Assembly: GCF_027172205.1 (NCBI RefSeq)
Contig: NC_070615.1
Span: 42,950,501 to 43,014,500, forward strand
Direction of reading: 5' to 3'
Source of the DNA: Podarcis raffonei
Taxonomy: Eukaryota > Chordata > Lepidosauria > Squamata > Lacertidae
Length of the DNA stretch: 64,000 nt
Of this stretch, positions 41,185 through 55,000 are shown piece by piece. A program made the translations under genes and the position numbers. The first letter of the stretch is position 1, and the number at the start of each line of letters is the position of its first letter. Under the pieces are notes generated by a model. It had not been told where the DNA came from, ran no database searches, and saw nothing but the letters and a program-made list of their open reading frames with translations.

Positions 41185-44100
41185 AGATGAACAATGACCA
41201 TAGTTGACAAGACGTCTGAGTCCTCAAAGCCTTCGGCTTCTGAGAAACAGCCTTTCAGCTCCGTGGCACCAGCTTCTGGAGAAATGGACTCGGGCTCTGC
41301 AGGATGGGGTGCTGTGTCTTCTTCTTTAGAAGCTCCAAAACACAAAATATCTTTGGGGCCAGTGCCAGGAGCTGCAGTGTACTCTAATTCATCAGTACCT
41401 GAAAAATCCAAGCCCTCAGCTCAGAAGGATCTGTGTAAGTAAAGCTGCTCTATTAACAAAGAGAGAGAAAAGAAAACACACAGCGAAGCTTCTTACGATT
41501 TTATTTTGTTTATGAAATTCATATGCTCACCCATCAATAAACATTCCTTGGTCTGATTACAAACAAGAGAAAAATACAATGCATAATAATTAAAACCAAC
41601 ACTAAGCAGTAAAACATAGCAACCAGAACACTTGGATTTGCAAGCTACTTCCATTGTCAGAAGCAGTATACACCTGAATACCAGTTTCTGGAAACTGCAG
41701 GACGGGGAGATGGCTATTGCACTCAGGCTTCCCAGAAGAGGCATCTGGTTGGCCATTGTGAGAACCGGTTGTTGGACTAGATGGGCCACTGGCATGTTTT
41801 AGCAGTCTCTTCTTACGTTCTTAAGCCTATTGTGCAACTCGTGCAACCTTAATTTTTGAAAATTTGTTCCACCTGTGGCAAGAGCCAAAGGAGAAAGCCA
41901 TGTTCTCCTATTGCAGTAGTTATGCCACAGTTACCTTGGTAACTATAAACAAGGCACATTTAGCAGTTGGGATGAACCATTAAGCACATTAAAAATGGTA
42001 TTGATTAAGAAGATGATTAAGAATATTTTTATGCATCGTAAGTGTTTTTCAATATTCGTTTTTTAAAAAACCTGAAACTGGCAAGCATAATATTGAGAGG
42101 CATTATTTCCTGTGTAGGAAAGAAGAGGGTGCCTCTTCTAAGAAGCTGCCTGCTAAGATACACATGCACATTCTATATAAACACAGAAAATGCTACTTTT
42201 CTTTTGTGGCGCTGGTGTGAAGTAGTGGTCAAAGTGTTGGACTAGGAGACCAGAGTTCAAATCCCCATTCAGCTGTTAAGCTCTCTGGGTAGCCTTGGAT
42301 CAGTCAGTCACTCTCGGCCTAGCCTACCTCACAGAGTTGTCAGGGTAAAATGGGAAGGAAGAGAACCATGTACACCACCTTGAGCTCCTTGGAGGAAAGG
42401 TGGAATAGAAATGTTAAAAAAAGAGAAAAACCTGTGATATGCATACCCAGTATATCAATAGAACAAAATACACTATAAATCACCTAAGATTTCTTCAATA
42501 GTTAACATTTTTAACACTAAAAAGATACAGTGTTCAGATCAGGAAGGTGATTAAAATGTGTTTTTATTTATCTTTACCATTGTAAATTACTTATTTAAAA
42601 GTGGTTCCACACATACCCTGGGCCACCTTTTAGCTGGAGCTTCCCAAACATCATTATCCTTTGTTCTGAATTTTAAAATTCTATCTTTGAGTAATCATTC
42701 TGTCAAAATCTTAAATCGCTTCAGTATATTTAAAATGTGTCTTTGGTCTTCAGCCGCTGTTGGTGACGGCATTACTGCCCCGCAGAAGGTCCTCTTTCCG
42801 GCAGAGAAGATATGCTTGAAATGGCAAAAAACACACAGAGTTGGAGCCGGTCTCCAAAACCTTGGCAACACATGCTTCCTCAACTCTGCACTGCAATGTC
42901 TGACCTACACCCCACCTCTTGCCAACTACATGCTTTCCCATGAACACTCCAAAACCTGTGAGTATATTTTAACGTTTGTCACACTTTCTCGAAAAATGTG
43001 GACAATATTCTATGATTCTAAATATGGCAGGCTTCTTAAGAACATGGTTTATTAAGTTAAAAGCAGTGTAAAGCAGTTCCTATGGAACCTAAGTTAGTCG
43101 TGCCTTTTAATTGTAGTAGATCTACTCTGAGTATACACCCCTGTGTTTTTACTATCCTGAGCTGTAAGTGCTGCTCAAATTATAGGCATGAATGAAGGCA
43201 GGTGGGTGAGAACCAGCCCATTTTTGTTAGGCCTCACACATAGCATATAGAATTGCTTTGCTTACTAAAGCTGCTCAGAATTTGTTAGATGTTGAGAGTG
43301 GTGTCTATTGCTTGTTTTGGAGATAATTGCATATAATATGCATCCTTTTAAAAATCCATCCCTTTTCCCCTTGGTTGTAAATAATTTTGCCCCTTGAAGC
43401 AATTGCAATGACTTATCCTTGAAGCAACGTTTTGTTGGACTGACTGCTTTTTGTGAGCTGCAAAAAGGTTTGTCCAATTATTTGTTTTATAATACAGGAT
43501 GGGTATTTCTCCCCTGCCCCCCTTCCTTTTCAGGTCACGAACAAGGATTTTGCATGATGTGCACCATGCAAGGTCACATCACCCAGGCGCTTTCAAACTC
43601 CGGCAATGTCATCAAGCCTATGCCTGTCATAAATGATCTTAGACGTAAGCGTTTATCTTCTTTGACATCTAGTATGCTTTAGACTACATAGCGTCTGCAT
43701 GACATGTAAACCACAAAGCCCACCACAGCGTAAAGCCATAGATTGTAGCCTACCAACTTTCCTAGTTTTGCCGTCTTAGGCAGGCAACAAAAACAGGAGG
43801 GATGTTGTGCCCCTGATGGGTTTGAGTTCAGTTTGGTAAGTTGCAGGTTGTGTAAGCCTGACTTTTATATCTGGGTGGGGGACTGTCAGCCCACAGACCA
43901 AATTTGGCCCACCAGGCCGTTTTCCAAAACCATGCCCACACCTGATGTCATATGTGATATCAGATGTGGGCAGGTAGAGACGTAGCTGGATTGACAGCCC
44001 CACACAGCCGTTGCCTGGGGAAAGCAGGATTGAACTCTGTGCATCAGCTGACATCAGATGGGTAATCCTACCCACCTGTTAAAGTTGACCTGCTGGGTGT

Positions 44101-47100
44101 GGGGAGGTAAAGATCTGGTCTGCTGGGCCAAAATGTTTTGCCACCTCTGGTTTACGTGATATATTCAATGTAGCTTCTTTCTTTGCATATTAGGAATAGC
44201 AAAGCATTTCCGTTTTGGCAATCAGGAAGATGCACACGAATTTCTACGGTACACCGTTGATGCTATGCAGAAAGCATGTCTGAATGGTAGCAACAAGTAA
44301 GTTGTAGCTGGAGTAATACACCCCCACCCCCGGAACTATTATTGTGTTTGTGAAATCTCTTTTGACCTAAATTATCTACTTCTGTGATTTGTTTCTAGAT
44401 TGGACAGACATACCCAAGCTACCACATTCATTCATCAAATATTTGGAGGATACCTAAGATCTAGAGGTAGGTTCCTAAAACACCAGGATCTTAGCGTATT
44501 GTTGACAATCTGTCTTGTTTGAGTGCTGTTGAACTCTGGCTTCGATCACGGTATATTATTCTAAACTTCTTTTTTCCCGTTTCAGTAAAATGTATGAACT
44601 GCAAAGGAGTTTCAGATACTTTTGATCCATACCTAGATATTACATTGGAGATAAAGGTATGCTAATTTGCAAAAAGAAAAAGCTTTGTTTAAATCTCTAA
44701 CAGCAATGCAGTTTGATTAGATTAGGAATGTGCTTTTCTACTCCAAAATATAAGAAAGCTGCCAATGGGGTTAGTTCCATTCCATTCAGTAAAGCTGCGG
44801 GGGGGGGGGACTTTTTACAGCCCAGGGGCCACATTCCTTCATGTACAGCTTTCTGGGAACCACATGCAAGTGATGGGTTGGGACCAGAGGCAAAAATTGG
44901 ATCAGGCAGCTATGTGACACTTACCTTTGCACAACAGATTATGTTGTAGCAATAGTCAGCAGTTTCTGCCCACACAGCTCTTCATCCTCCATCCAGGCAA
45001 GCAAGAAGCATTGGGTTGTAGCCAGTGCTAGTCCTACTCAGAGTAGACCCATTAAAAGTAATGGACGTAGCCAGGATTTTTGTTAGGGGGGCAGAACCTC
45101 AGATTTGTATTGATTTAGGAGGAAGTTGCCCCCTTGCCCCTCCCCCTTGGCTACGCCCATGGACACAGCTAACAGATGGCTTAATTTCTGCGGGTCTACT
45201 CTAAGTAGAGCTTAATTGGATACAACCCATTATCACAGCTCAAGAGCACATTCCAGCCAGACAAAAGCATGTGAGAGTCCCGTGGGCCAGACAAATACTT
45301 GGAGGGCCACATTTGGCCCCAGGCCTGAGAGTCCCCATCAATCCCCATGATGAAGGCTTGAGCTATTATACAGCAAGCCTGTGCTGCAAAAACTGTCTTC
45401 ATCATTGCATGCATGAAAAGTAAATGTTTTCCTGTAACACGAGACCTACTTATTAGACCAAAAGGGCCAAGTAGTTTAGCATCCTACTTCCCACAATGAC
45501 CAACCAGATTGTTCCAGGAAATCCACAGGCATGGCATGAATGCAAGAAGGCAGCCTCTTGTTGCCTTCCCTGCCAGCAACTGGCAGTCAGGGGTATCATC
45601 TCCCTCTCAACATGGAGGGTTCCATATAGCTGTTGTAATTAACAGACATTGACAGGTCTTTCCTCTGCGTATGTTAGTGGCCATCAGCATACCTTGTGGC
45701 CATGAGTTCCAGCATTCTCTCCCATTTCCAGTGTTCTAGGGTGAGCTTTGCTTATGAAGCAAAAATGAAACCATGCACACACAAGATGGAGCTGTTTTGG
45801 GGGAACCCCAAGGTTTGGAGGAGTCCAAAAGTCTTGAAGGGGGGAGGAACTCAGAAAGAGCTCAATGAGGACTGAGCATGCTTATTGGCCGTGGAATGCT
45901 GACTGACTGTTGCGGGAGGGGAAACAGAAAACTGGGAGAATGGACAGGAGCACTCTGCAGTTTTTTTGCAGGTCCCCTTGGATAATTTAATTTTTTATTG
46001 TTTGAAGAAGAATTTTCTTCAAGAAGTACTTCAAGAAGTATTTAGGTGGCATGCTCCCTGCAAAAATGGTTTTATGCCGTCGTTTAAAACCATGGAAATG
46101 ATTTTACAATGTTTGTAGTTTGGGGGATGATAGATAGAGATGACTTTGGAGTGCCTAATTCACTGATTTAAAGCATTTGGTAGTTGGAAGATTCTGCCAT
46201 GAACTAGAGTTAACTTGGAATAGTTTTATTTTTATTTGCGACGCTCACTTCAGTTCTCCTCTTCCTCTTTTTCTAGTCAGCTCAAAGTGTTAACAAAGCT
46301 CTGGAGCAGTTTGTCAAGCCAGAACAGCTGGATGGTGAAAATGCCTATAAATGTAGCAAGTAAGAAGAAATAAATTTAACGTTTCTCTGTAATAAAATAC
46401 CAATTTGTCATATGAATCTTACATGGTTTAAAAAAGAGTTTGGCTTTCATTTAATGTGCAACTTGCAAGGCAAAATGGCATTTGCTAAATTATTTATCAC
46501 GGATATTTAGTGATATGTGGTGTAGCAAGCTTTATTTTGACACTTATTTGCGTATTAAAAGCAATCCAAATTCTTTGAGGACAACTGGAAGTTGTATTTT
46601 CTCCTCCCCACTCTCAGAAGCAAATGAATAGGGCATTTAGAAGAGCAGCTAAAAGTTACTGTTTCTGGCAGCCCTGAAACCATTGGAGGAGAAAATATCT
46701 TAAATTGTTTTTCATAACGTTTTTTAAAATGTTTCCAGAATTTATGTTGTTGCTGCCCTGGGCTCCTTTGGGGAGTAAGGGTGGGATATAAGTTGAATGA
46801 ATGAAAAATAAGAGCAGCACTGGCTCCAGGTTTTCAGAAGTCCGTGGGTCTTCCTGCTGTTGTTTGCAGGCATTGCTGGTCCTCTGCATCACGGTTGGTT
46901 GCAAGACAGGGCTAATGAATAAGCAAACAGTGGCACCTTTCCTTCTCGCCACTGTTGTTTCCTTGCTTGTCCCCTCTGGCCCACAGCAGGTGACAAGCAG
47001 CTGGCAGTGAAGAAGAGGATAGGAGCCCGGGGTTTTTCGTCAGTGGGCCCCTGCTGTGGTATGGGCCCCCTGTCAAGAGTCCAGCCATGCTGACCTTTGA

Positions 47101-48944
47101 CATTGGCCTGGATCAAAGGGCATGTGGGAGGCAGGAAATGGCAGGGGCATTTTATTTTCTCTTTGCCCCAACCTTCTTGAATCTGCTGTTGTGAATGGAC
47201 ATAATTTATTTATGAAAATCTGAGCCTGCATATACTAGTTCAAATAGGGCAGGCAGTTGTTTGAACTTAGGGAAATGGGATAACACCAGATGTAAATAGC
47301 CTCGAAAGCTGAACTGGATGTCGTCTGCTTATGTTTTAGGTGTAAAAAAATGGTTCCTGCGTCAAAGAGGTTTACAATACATCGGGCTTCAAACGTACTC
47401 ACCTTGTCCTTGAAACGGTTCGCAAATTTCAGTGGTGGCAAAATTACAAAGGTAACACAACGATACAACTGGATTGGATTTTATAGCCCCAGATATAAAT
47501 ATTGACACATGTTAAAATGCATTCTGCAGCCTGGAAGCAAATATTGTGAAGGAAGATATAAAAATGGTTTTATATCCTACTAATTATTATATAGTACAGG
47601 TACAGCAAAGTATAGGTTTAAAAGAAGCACAGAATGTACATATAGGTGTACATCTTTTCGTCCTAAGTTTCTAGAAACAAAAGTTGCCTTCAGCAAAGAT
47701 AGTGAACACCTGTTGTATCCTGACAGGAATATTGCCCCACAGATCAGAGGGGGCCACGTTAGAAGCCCAGCTCCAACCTGCTACAGATCAGGCTTCTGAT
47801 ACCTTGGGAGCTTGAAAGAGAAACTGTTCTGCAGAATACAGTGAACTACTAGGTATAAAAGGGATAAGGCAGTTTCCCAAGTAACTTGGTCCTGAGATAT
47901 ATAGGGCTTTTTATGTTCATACCAAAACCTTGTTCTGCTGAATTGAGAAAAATGCAAGTGTTTCCCCCCCTTTCATTTCTGTTTAGGAGGTGAAATACCC
48001 TGAGTATTTGGATATTCGGCCATATATGTCCCAGCCAAATGGAGAGCCAATTATTTATGCATTGTATGCAGTTTTGGTACATACTGGTTTCAGCTGTCAT
48101 GCAGGACATTACTACTGCTATATAAAGGTAAATATTATTTATAAGAGTCACGATACAAGAGGAAAAAGGAATGGGGAGGGAAGAGGAATCAACTGTCCGC
48201 TACTGGTTACGTAAAACTATGTAATGTGGAATTGTCACTGCAGGAGAGAATTCTGGGAGGAGAGGCACCAACTAGCAGTGGAGGGAACCTTGCAGTCACC
48301 TCCTCCCTCAGATTCAGCCTAGTGGATTGGCTGCTGGTGGAAACAGTTCTGGGAATGGAGGAACTAAACAGCAGCTGATCCCAGTCCGGCTGACGGAGGG
48401 GGCTCCACTCTGTTGCCTCTCCCTTTAATGCAGCCAGTTTTTTAAAAATAAAAATTTTCCACTTAAGGGTTTCTTTTCCTTTTCTTTGCACTGAAGTCTT
48501 TGTTCAGTGTGTTTGCAGGCAGGCACTTTTTGTGATATATCCTCCTTTGGCCCCTTCCCGTAAAAAGGTTGTCCTTTATCCCTCTTTTTTTTGTCCTTTT
48601 GAAAGAGGCCCATTGTTGTTGCTTTCTAGATGGGGCTTCTCTTCTGCACTACTGAGTCTTAGCACTACCCAAAAACCTCCCATTAATTTCACAGCACCAT
48701 AGAGTTGTAAAGGAGCAAAAGTCCAGCTAGTCCAACCCCCTGACCAAAAGACAAAGACAAGCCTACCTATGCAATCTGGATCACAGTTTGCTGCAAAGGA
48801 AAGAAAGTGCTTGTGGAGCCGAGAGCTCCAGAGGACTCCCAGCAAGTAAGTGTGGAGGGACAATGTGTTGGCGATGGACTGTGAAGCCTTGGGTTCAAAT
48901 CTCCACTCAGCTGTGAGACACTTGCTGATTGGCCCCGGGCAATT

Positions 48945-49034
<90 letters not shown>

Positions 49035-52000
49035 TGTTTCTGTTTTTGTTTCTCTCTCTCTCTATTTCTCTCTCTCAGCCTCCCCATCTGAAATCCTGGA
49101 GAGCTGCTGCCAATCAGTGTATACAATACCAAGGTAGATAGATCAAGGCTTGGTATACGGCAGCTTCCTATTTTCCTATGTACCTGCCTCATAGACTTGT
49201 TGAAAGGATAAAACGTGATACCCCCATGTATACCTTTCCCAATTCATTTTCAGAAGAATAAAATCAGGGGCAGCCTTACCATTAGGTAGACCCATGTCAG
49301 ACCACATAAGCCAGAATTAAGGAGATGGCAGTGAGGAGTTAGAGGGCAGAGCTGTATCCCCTAAGCTAGTCTGCTGTCCTCAGGTTACTACTATCCCATT
49401 GCTAGTAAGATTCAATTGCCACTGTGGTCAGCTTTGGTATTGGGGGGCAAGTTTCATCCTTTGCTTCAGCAGCAAAATATCTTAGGTGTAACACAAAGGT
49501 AACACATGCTAAGCTAGGTAGGGGAGGCAGATAAAAGGAAGAACATGTTCTCTTCCTACAGAGACATCTCAGTAGTCCTCCTGGAGCCCTCAGCTGCTGC
49601 AGAATACTTGCATGTTGTAACTTTAGTTGTTTGCATCTGTTTTAGCTGGGCTGTTAGGAGGTCATTGCACCAGGACAGAGTGCCAGGGATGGTTTCAGCA
49701 ACTAAAAAATATGTTTTCTTCCATGTCATAAGCAAGGCCCCTAGCAAAAGCAAAGGGCTGTTTTTCAATGTAGTGGTTTTCACACTATGTTTCAGGGAAC
49801 TCTAGGGTTCTTTGGAAGTTTATTAGGAGTTCTTGAATGAGAAGCTCAGCAAACGGCAGACAACTAGGACATACTTCCTTGAAAGTTTGTCCACCACTAT
49901 TTATTTTCTCTTGCAATGTCCAACCACAAGTGTGGGGGGGCATACTTTCTGTTCATGCAAGACGACTGTGAAGCTCAGTAGGCCTGTGACTTAGAATTCC
50001 ACGTGATCTCTGAAGCAGCTCTCAGAAACGTTTGTGATGCAGCTCTGTGAATCTGCCACCCTGAAAGAAGAGAGGGGTGGAAATAATTGGTGTGGGTTTT
50101 CTGGATTTATATTTGTATTTACTAAAAGTTTTCATGCAAATGTAACACGACATTACAAACAGAGAGAAGACAACACAATTTCAGTAGAGTCAAGGTACCA
50201 ATACAAGAGTGCTGATTAATCTATAATGTTGAGGTCATCATACAAGCCAGGGGCAAGTTGTTCACTAAACAGTTAAGCATGTGTTTGAGGTGGTGTCAAG
50301 TTGTTTTCTTTAGTAGGTATTCAGGTTTTCTGGAAATTTTTTGAGTTGGGAAATTTTCCTGTGCAAATTACTGGCCAGTTTGAATCAGAAAATGTTCTGA
50401 TTCCCTAGAATGTGACTTAATTTATCATGCTTATTTTACCTTTACTTAATAAGAGGAAATTTAAATCGCTTTGACTGCGATGCTTGCCTAGTATTTATTT
50501 GCATTTATTTTCCTAGTATTTATTTACAGTTGGCACCTGTTCATTATTAACATTGAACTTATGAAACAGATTTTATTTTTGGTGGTAAAATGAAGCGTGG
50601 AGGGGGGGATTCCACCCTGCTTCTCTGTGGTGCCAGGAGGTTGTGATTTGTGTTGCTCCCTAGTGTCACTGCCATCTTGTGTGTTTTTTTCAGTGGGTTG
50701 TATCCACCTAAAAAATTGTGTGTGTGTAGGAGATGGGACTTCCCTAGTCTCCCTTCCTCCAGTCCCTCTGGAAAATATTTAGGGATGTTGTGCAGGGGGT
50801 AGACGGAGAGGAGAAGTTTTGCAGAAGTTGTTTTGTGTGCAATGATTTAGATGTATACAGCTCAGTGTAGGCAAGGCTCAAGTGGGCTAGAAGATGCTGC
50901 AGGCAGGCTGGAGCCCAGTACTGGATCTCTCCAAGAAAGGTTGAGGGCAGGCTGTCCCTTAGAGACCCAACAGCACTGGGAAGGTCAGGGTTTCGGATCC
51001 CTGCGTTACCGGGCTGGGCTGGTAACAAACAGAGCCACAGGGGTGAAAGGCGTCTGGGTGAAAACAATCGGACATCACTTTGAATGGTAATGACTTTAGA
51101 CACATGTTGTCCATCCTGATAACAAACACAGCTTATGTGTATTCAGATCGCTTTGACCATCATGCTTTAGAATACATTTCTGTCTGCACTGTTGGGGGTC
51201 AGTCTCATCCTAGAACTTCAGAAGCATCCTGCTGTGGCAGTACAAAGAGAACAAGGAGCGTAGGTTTTTTTGCACTCAACACCTGACTCTGGCATGCCAG
51301 CATATCAAATGCTGCTCACGTGGCATTCTTGTCTCCTCGCTTGCCTACCTGTTGCTTCCATCCCTGTCTCCAACTGGGAAAGCCCGCTGCCAGACACCTG
51401 AGACATGAAGGGAAAGCTGCACAACCTCTTCTGTCTCGGGCAGTCTCCTGCTGGAGATGGTGGGGGCAGCAGCAGTTGCAAGTCTCTGCATTCAGTTTGC
51501 CATGTGCAGTTGGTGTGCAGACATGGAGTTCACAGGGCAGTGAACATTCTTCTGTATCGGGTGGCAGAAGGTGGTCTTGGAGGTACTGGTAGATCTCTCT
51601 GTGCTTGAGGGTCAGCAAGGGTCTCTTGACTATCAGCAGCAGGCTTCCCCAGCCTAGTGCAGTATAGTTTGTTTTAAACTACCACACCCATCAGCCCCAA
51701 CAAGCCTGGCCACTGGTCAGGCATGATTTAAATTGTAGTCCAACAACATCTAAAGCACATCAGGTTGGAGAAGCCTGCCCAGTTAACAAAAGCAGGTAGA
51801 AATGCACATTTTAAAAAGTTTATTTTTAAGCTTTTCTATAAAATATAAATTGTTTGCCGCTCTAGTTTTGTGTTGGGATTCCTGATTCATAGTAACTCAA
51901 GTGTAGATCCTGGCTTCTTTAATTCATTGTGTGGCTCATGGAGTACACAGTGATTCGGATAGTTGGCTGTACTTTCAGCGCCACCGTTTTACATCTGGTT

Positions 52001-55000
52001 CTACCACTGCAGCCTCCAGCCTCTATTTCGCACCTGGCTCCAATTTGTGGACCTTGAGATTCTAGTGAAACAAGAATACTAAACAAGGTCGCTAAACCTT
52101 GGAAGTCTGGCCACCACTGCTCTATAATTGATTTTCAGCCTGAGCTGTAGCATAAGGAAATTTGACTGTTGTTGATGCAATACAAGGTTAAGGACTAATT
52201 GTAATTGAATGGTGGCTGGGTGAAAAGGGCCCTGCTCATTGTAACTGTGTATATAATCCTATTGCTTTCTCTCTGAGCAGGAAAGAGAAGCAGCTCTCTG
52301 TTGCTTGGATACACAGGAAAATCCTTGTGTTGTGTTCCTCTTAGCTCGTTCCTTGCCTTGAAGCTGGCTGTCATCTCTTATTGTTTTTCTGCAGTAGTCT
52401 TGCCTCTGCCCAGATTCCAAAGCCTCCTCACAAATTTCAGCTTCGCTTGGTTTTCATGTTCCTGGTTCAGTTGAAGGTCAGATTCTACGGCGTGAGGGAC
52501 CACCTTTCCCAACATGTGCTTCTGTGGGCCAGACCCTACTCCCTTGTATTTTCATTGCATATCAGCCACGTGGAGCTGGGCCTTAATTGTCATGGCCACA
52601 GGGCTGTGGAATCTGTCCTTGATGCGGGTTTAGAACTGTTCTTCTGGAAAGCGTATAAAATCCACTTATTCTGGAGTTCATTTGGTCGACTTGGTGGTAG
52701 CCATTTCTAATTTGACAGTTGTTGACTGCTAGATTGCTGTTTTTCTGTGAGCCTCCTCACGGTGTGAAAAACTGATTCCTTAAGCCAGGAATGAGGAACC
52801 TGTGGCCTTTCAGATGGTGCTGGACTTCTAACTCCCATTGACCCCAGCCAGCATGGCCGGTGGTCAGGAAAGATGGGATTGAACAGCTTCTGAAGGTCAA
52901 CCAGTGATGAACTGCTCATATGCAAGGCTTGCTTTCACACGCCAGAGGAGATTAAATTTAAGATTCTATGTTTAGTATTAAGCCACAGCTACCTGTTATG
53001 ACCAGACATGGAGAACTCCCATGGTTCATAAACCATGGTTTGATCCTGGCTTGTTTGAACTAAGTAGACTTCAAACAAAAATGCCCCGAATTTGAGCTTG
53101 ACAAGTAGATGTGGTTAGTCAATCAGAAATGGATGTCTCTGATCTCTTCCTCCTGATATGTATATATATTCAGCTTGCACACAGAATCCAAACCAGCCGC
53201 ATTGTCTTTTGCCTTGACTTGTCTTTGTTGTCAGTAAAAGCAATAATTTATAAACAACATTATACAGTTAGCAGGGTATAAAATTAATCTACAAAAATCT
53301 GTGGTACCAGCCTAAACAGAGTTTAGGAATTCTTGGACTAGCAAGTTGAGAAACTAGGACTAGTTTCTGTAGCAAGAAAAATCAGTAGGTTTTTTGGACT
53401 GGTGGCACTAGGCTATCTGTCTAGCAATAATACTAAGCTAAGTAAAAACTTTCCCCCCCTTCAGTTAGCAAAATGGACTCAAATTTAAAATGCTGACATG
53501 CTTTAAAATGTACATTTCTAGGTAGAATAAACATGATCAAGATATCTGTTCCCCCACAATTCATTTTTTTATTTTCTAATGTACCAGTTGTATTGTCAGT
53601 TAAGGTGTTTGAGTAGCTGAATAAACGCAAGAGATTTATTTGTGCTGCCAAAAAAATCTAATTTCAAAATCGTACAAGACTCTTGGGGTGGGGGGGGGGA
53701 GAGGATGATTTATGCCAGACACTAGAAACTTCATACTAATCCTCTGAAGTAAGATTGTTCGAAAACAGTCTGAAATGCTGTTTTGTTAGTAAAATTAGCT
53801 GTCAGCTGCAAGTCCCAGGATGCATTTATTTCAGCTATTGAAATATAGCATCCAGCAGTATCTTGGATGAAAAATATTTTTTGTTTCTTGTGGTGATAAG
53901 CCTGAACAGTTTCATCCTGTGTAACTGCCTATGTCTTGCCTTTATACTTGATCATGTTTTTAGCTTAACTGTCCGTAGCCTTTAGTTATTTTCCTTTTTT
54001 CTGATTACTACTTCGATCATTTCCTGCATGGTGACATGCCTTGAGTATCTCATCAATATGTGATGTGGTGGACTCAATTCTTAGCAATAAAGATCCCTCC
54101 TGAGTGGTCTAGTCACTATAGGCATAGCCACTTGCAGGCACCACGCACACAAAAAAACTTGTTCACAACCAGCCTTCCCCCCCCTTGTGGTTATAGAATA
54201 GAATTATAGAGTTGGAAGGGACCCTAAGGGGTCATCTAATCCAACTCCCTGCAGGGTGGCCATCTTTGTTTAGGGAAGAGGCTCAACCTGGGCATGTGAA
54301 CAGAGGCATGGGCTTCCTTGTAGTTACTGCTGTTGCTGGAAAATGTACTGAGGTTTTAAAACTGTGTAAGCTGATAAATACACAATGGGTTTTTATCAAA
54401 ACAGGAAGGGCAAGGCCTCTGCTATTCCCTCGAATTTTTGGACTCGGTTAAAGGGGCAAAAAACAAGAACTCTGAAGGTATGTTATACCTGGCAGAAATG
54501 AATGGAAGAAGCCAGATTTGTCTCAAATGGTGAATTCTTTAAGCTGCTACATCTCAAACATTTTGCACCGAACCCGTCTGAAATGTGGGCAGCGTGCGGC
54601 ACTTAACACACCAATAACCCTCTCCGCCAAATTTCAGACAGTTGGGACAAATCTTACGGGTTTTATTAACATAATAATGTCCAGGCTTTAGAATGGTAGG
54701 ATGCGATTTGACCTATCCAGCATTACTGTCTTGTGCCTGTAGAAATGTGATCCTGCCCTTGTGATGTGGAATAATTTGGGAGGACTAAATGGCCAGTATG
54801 GACTGTGATAACTTCAGAATCATCCTGTTTTATTTGTTGCACTTAAATTCTTTCTTTTCTCCATTGAGCTTAAAGCAACATATGTGATTTTATCCTCCTC
54901 AGAATTCTGCAGGTAGGCTGGGCTAAGAGAGAGTGACAGTCACGGCTGACTGAGGATTTGAACCTGGGTCTCCCTAATCCAAGACATATGGGCACTGCTG

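Noticed and set aside
48767-49192. Arg/Glu/Lys-rich and Ser/Leu/Phe-rich open frames
   Set aside because: Produced by the (CTTT)n(CT)n microsatellite.
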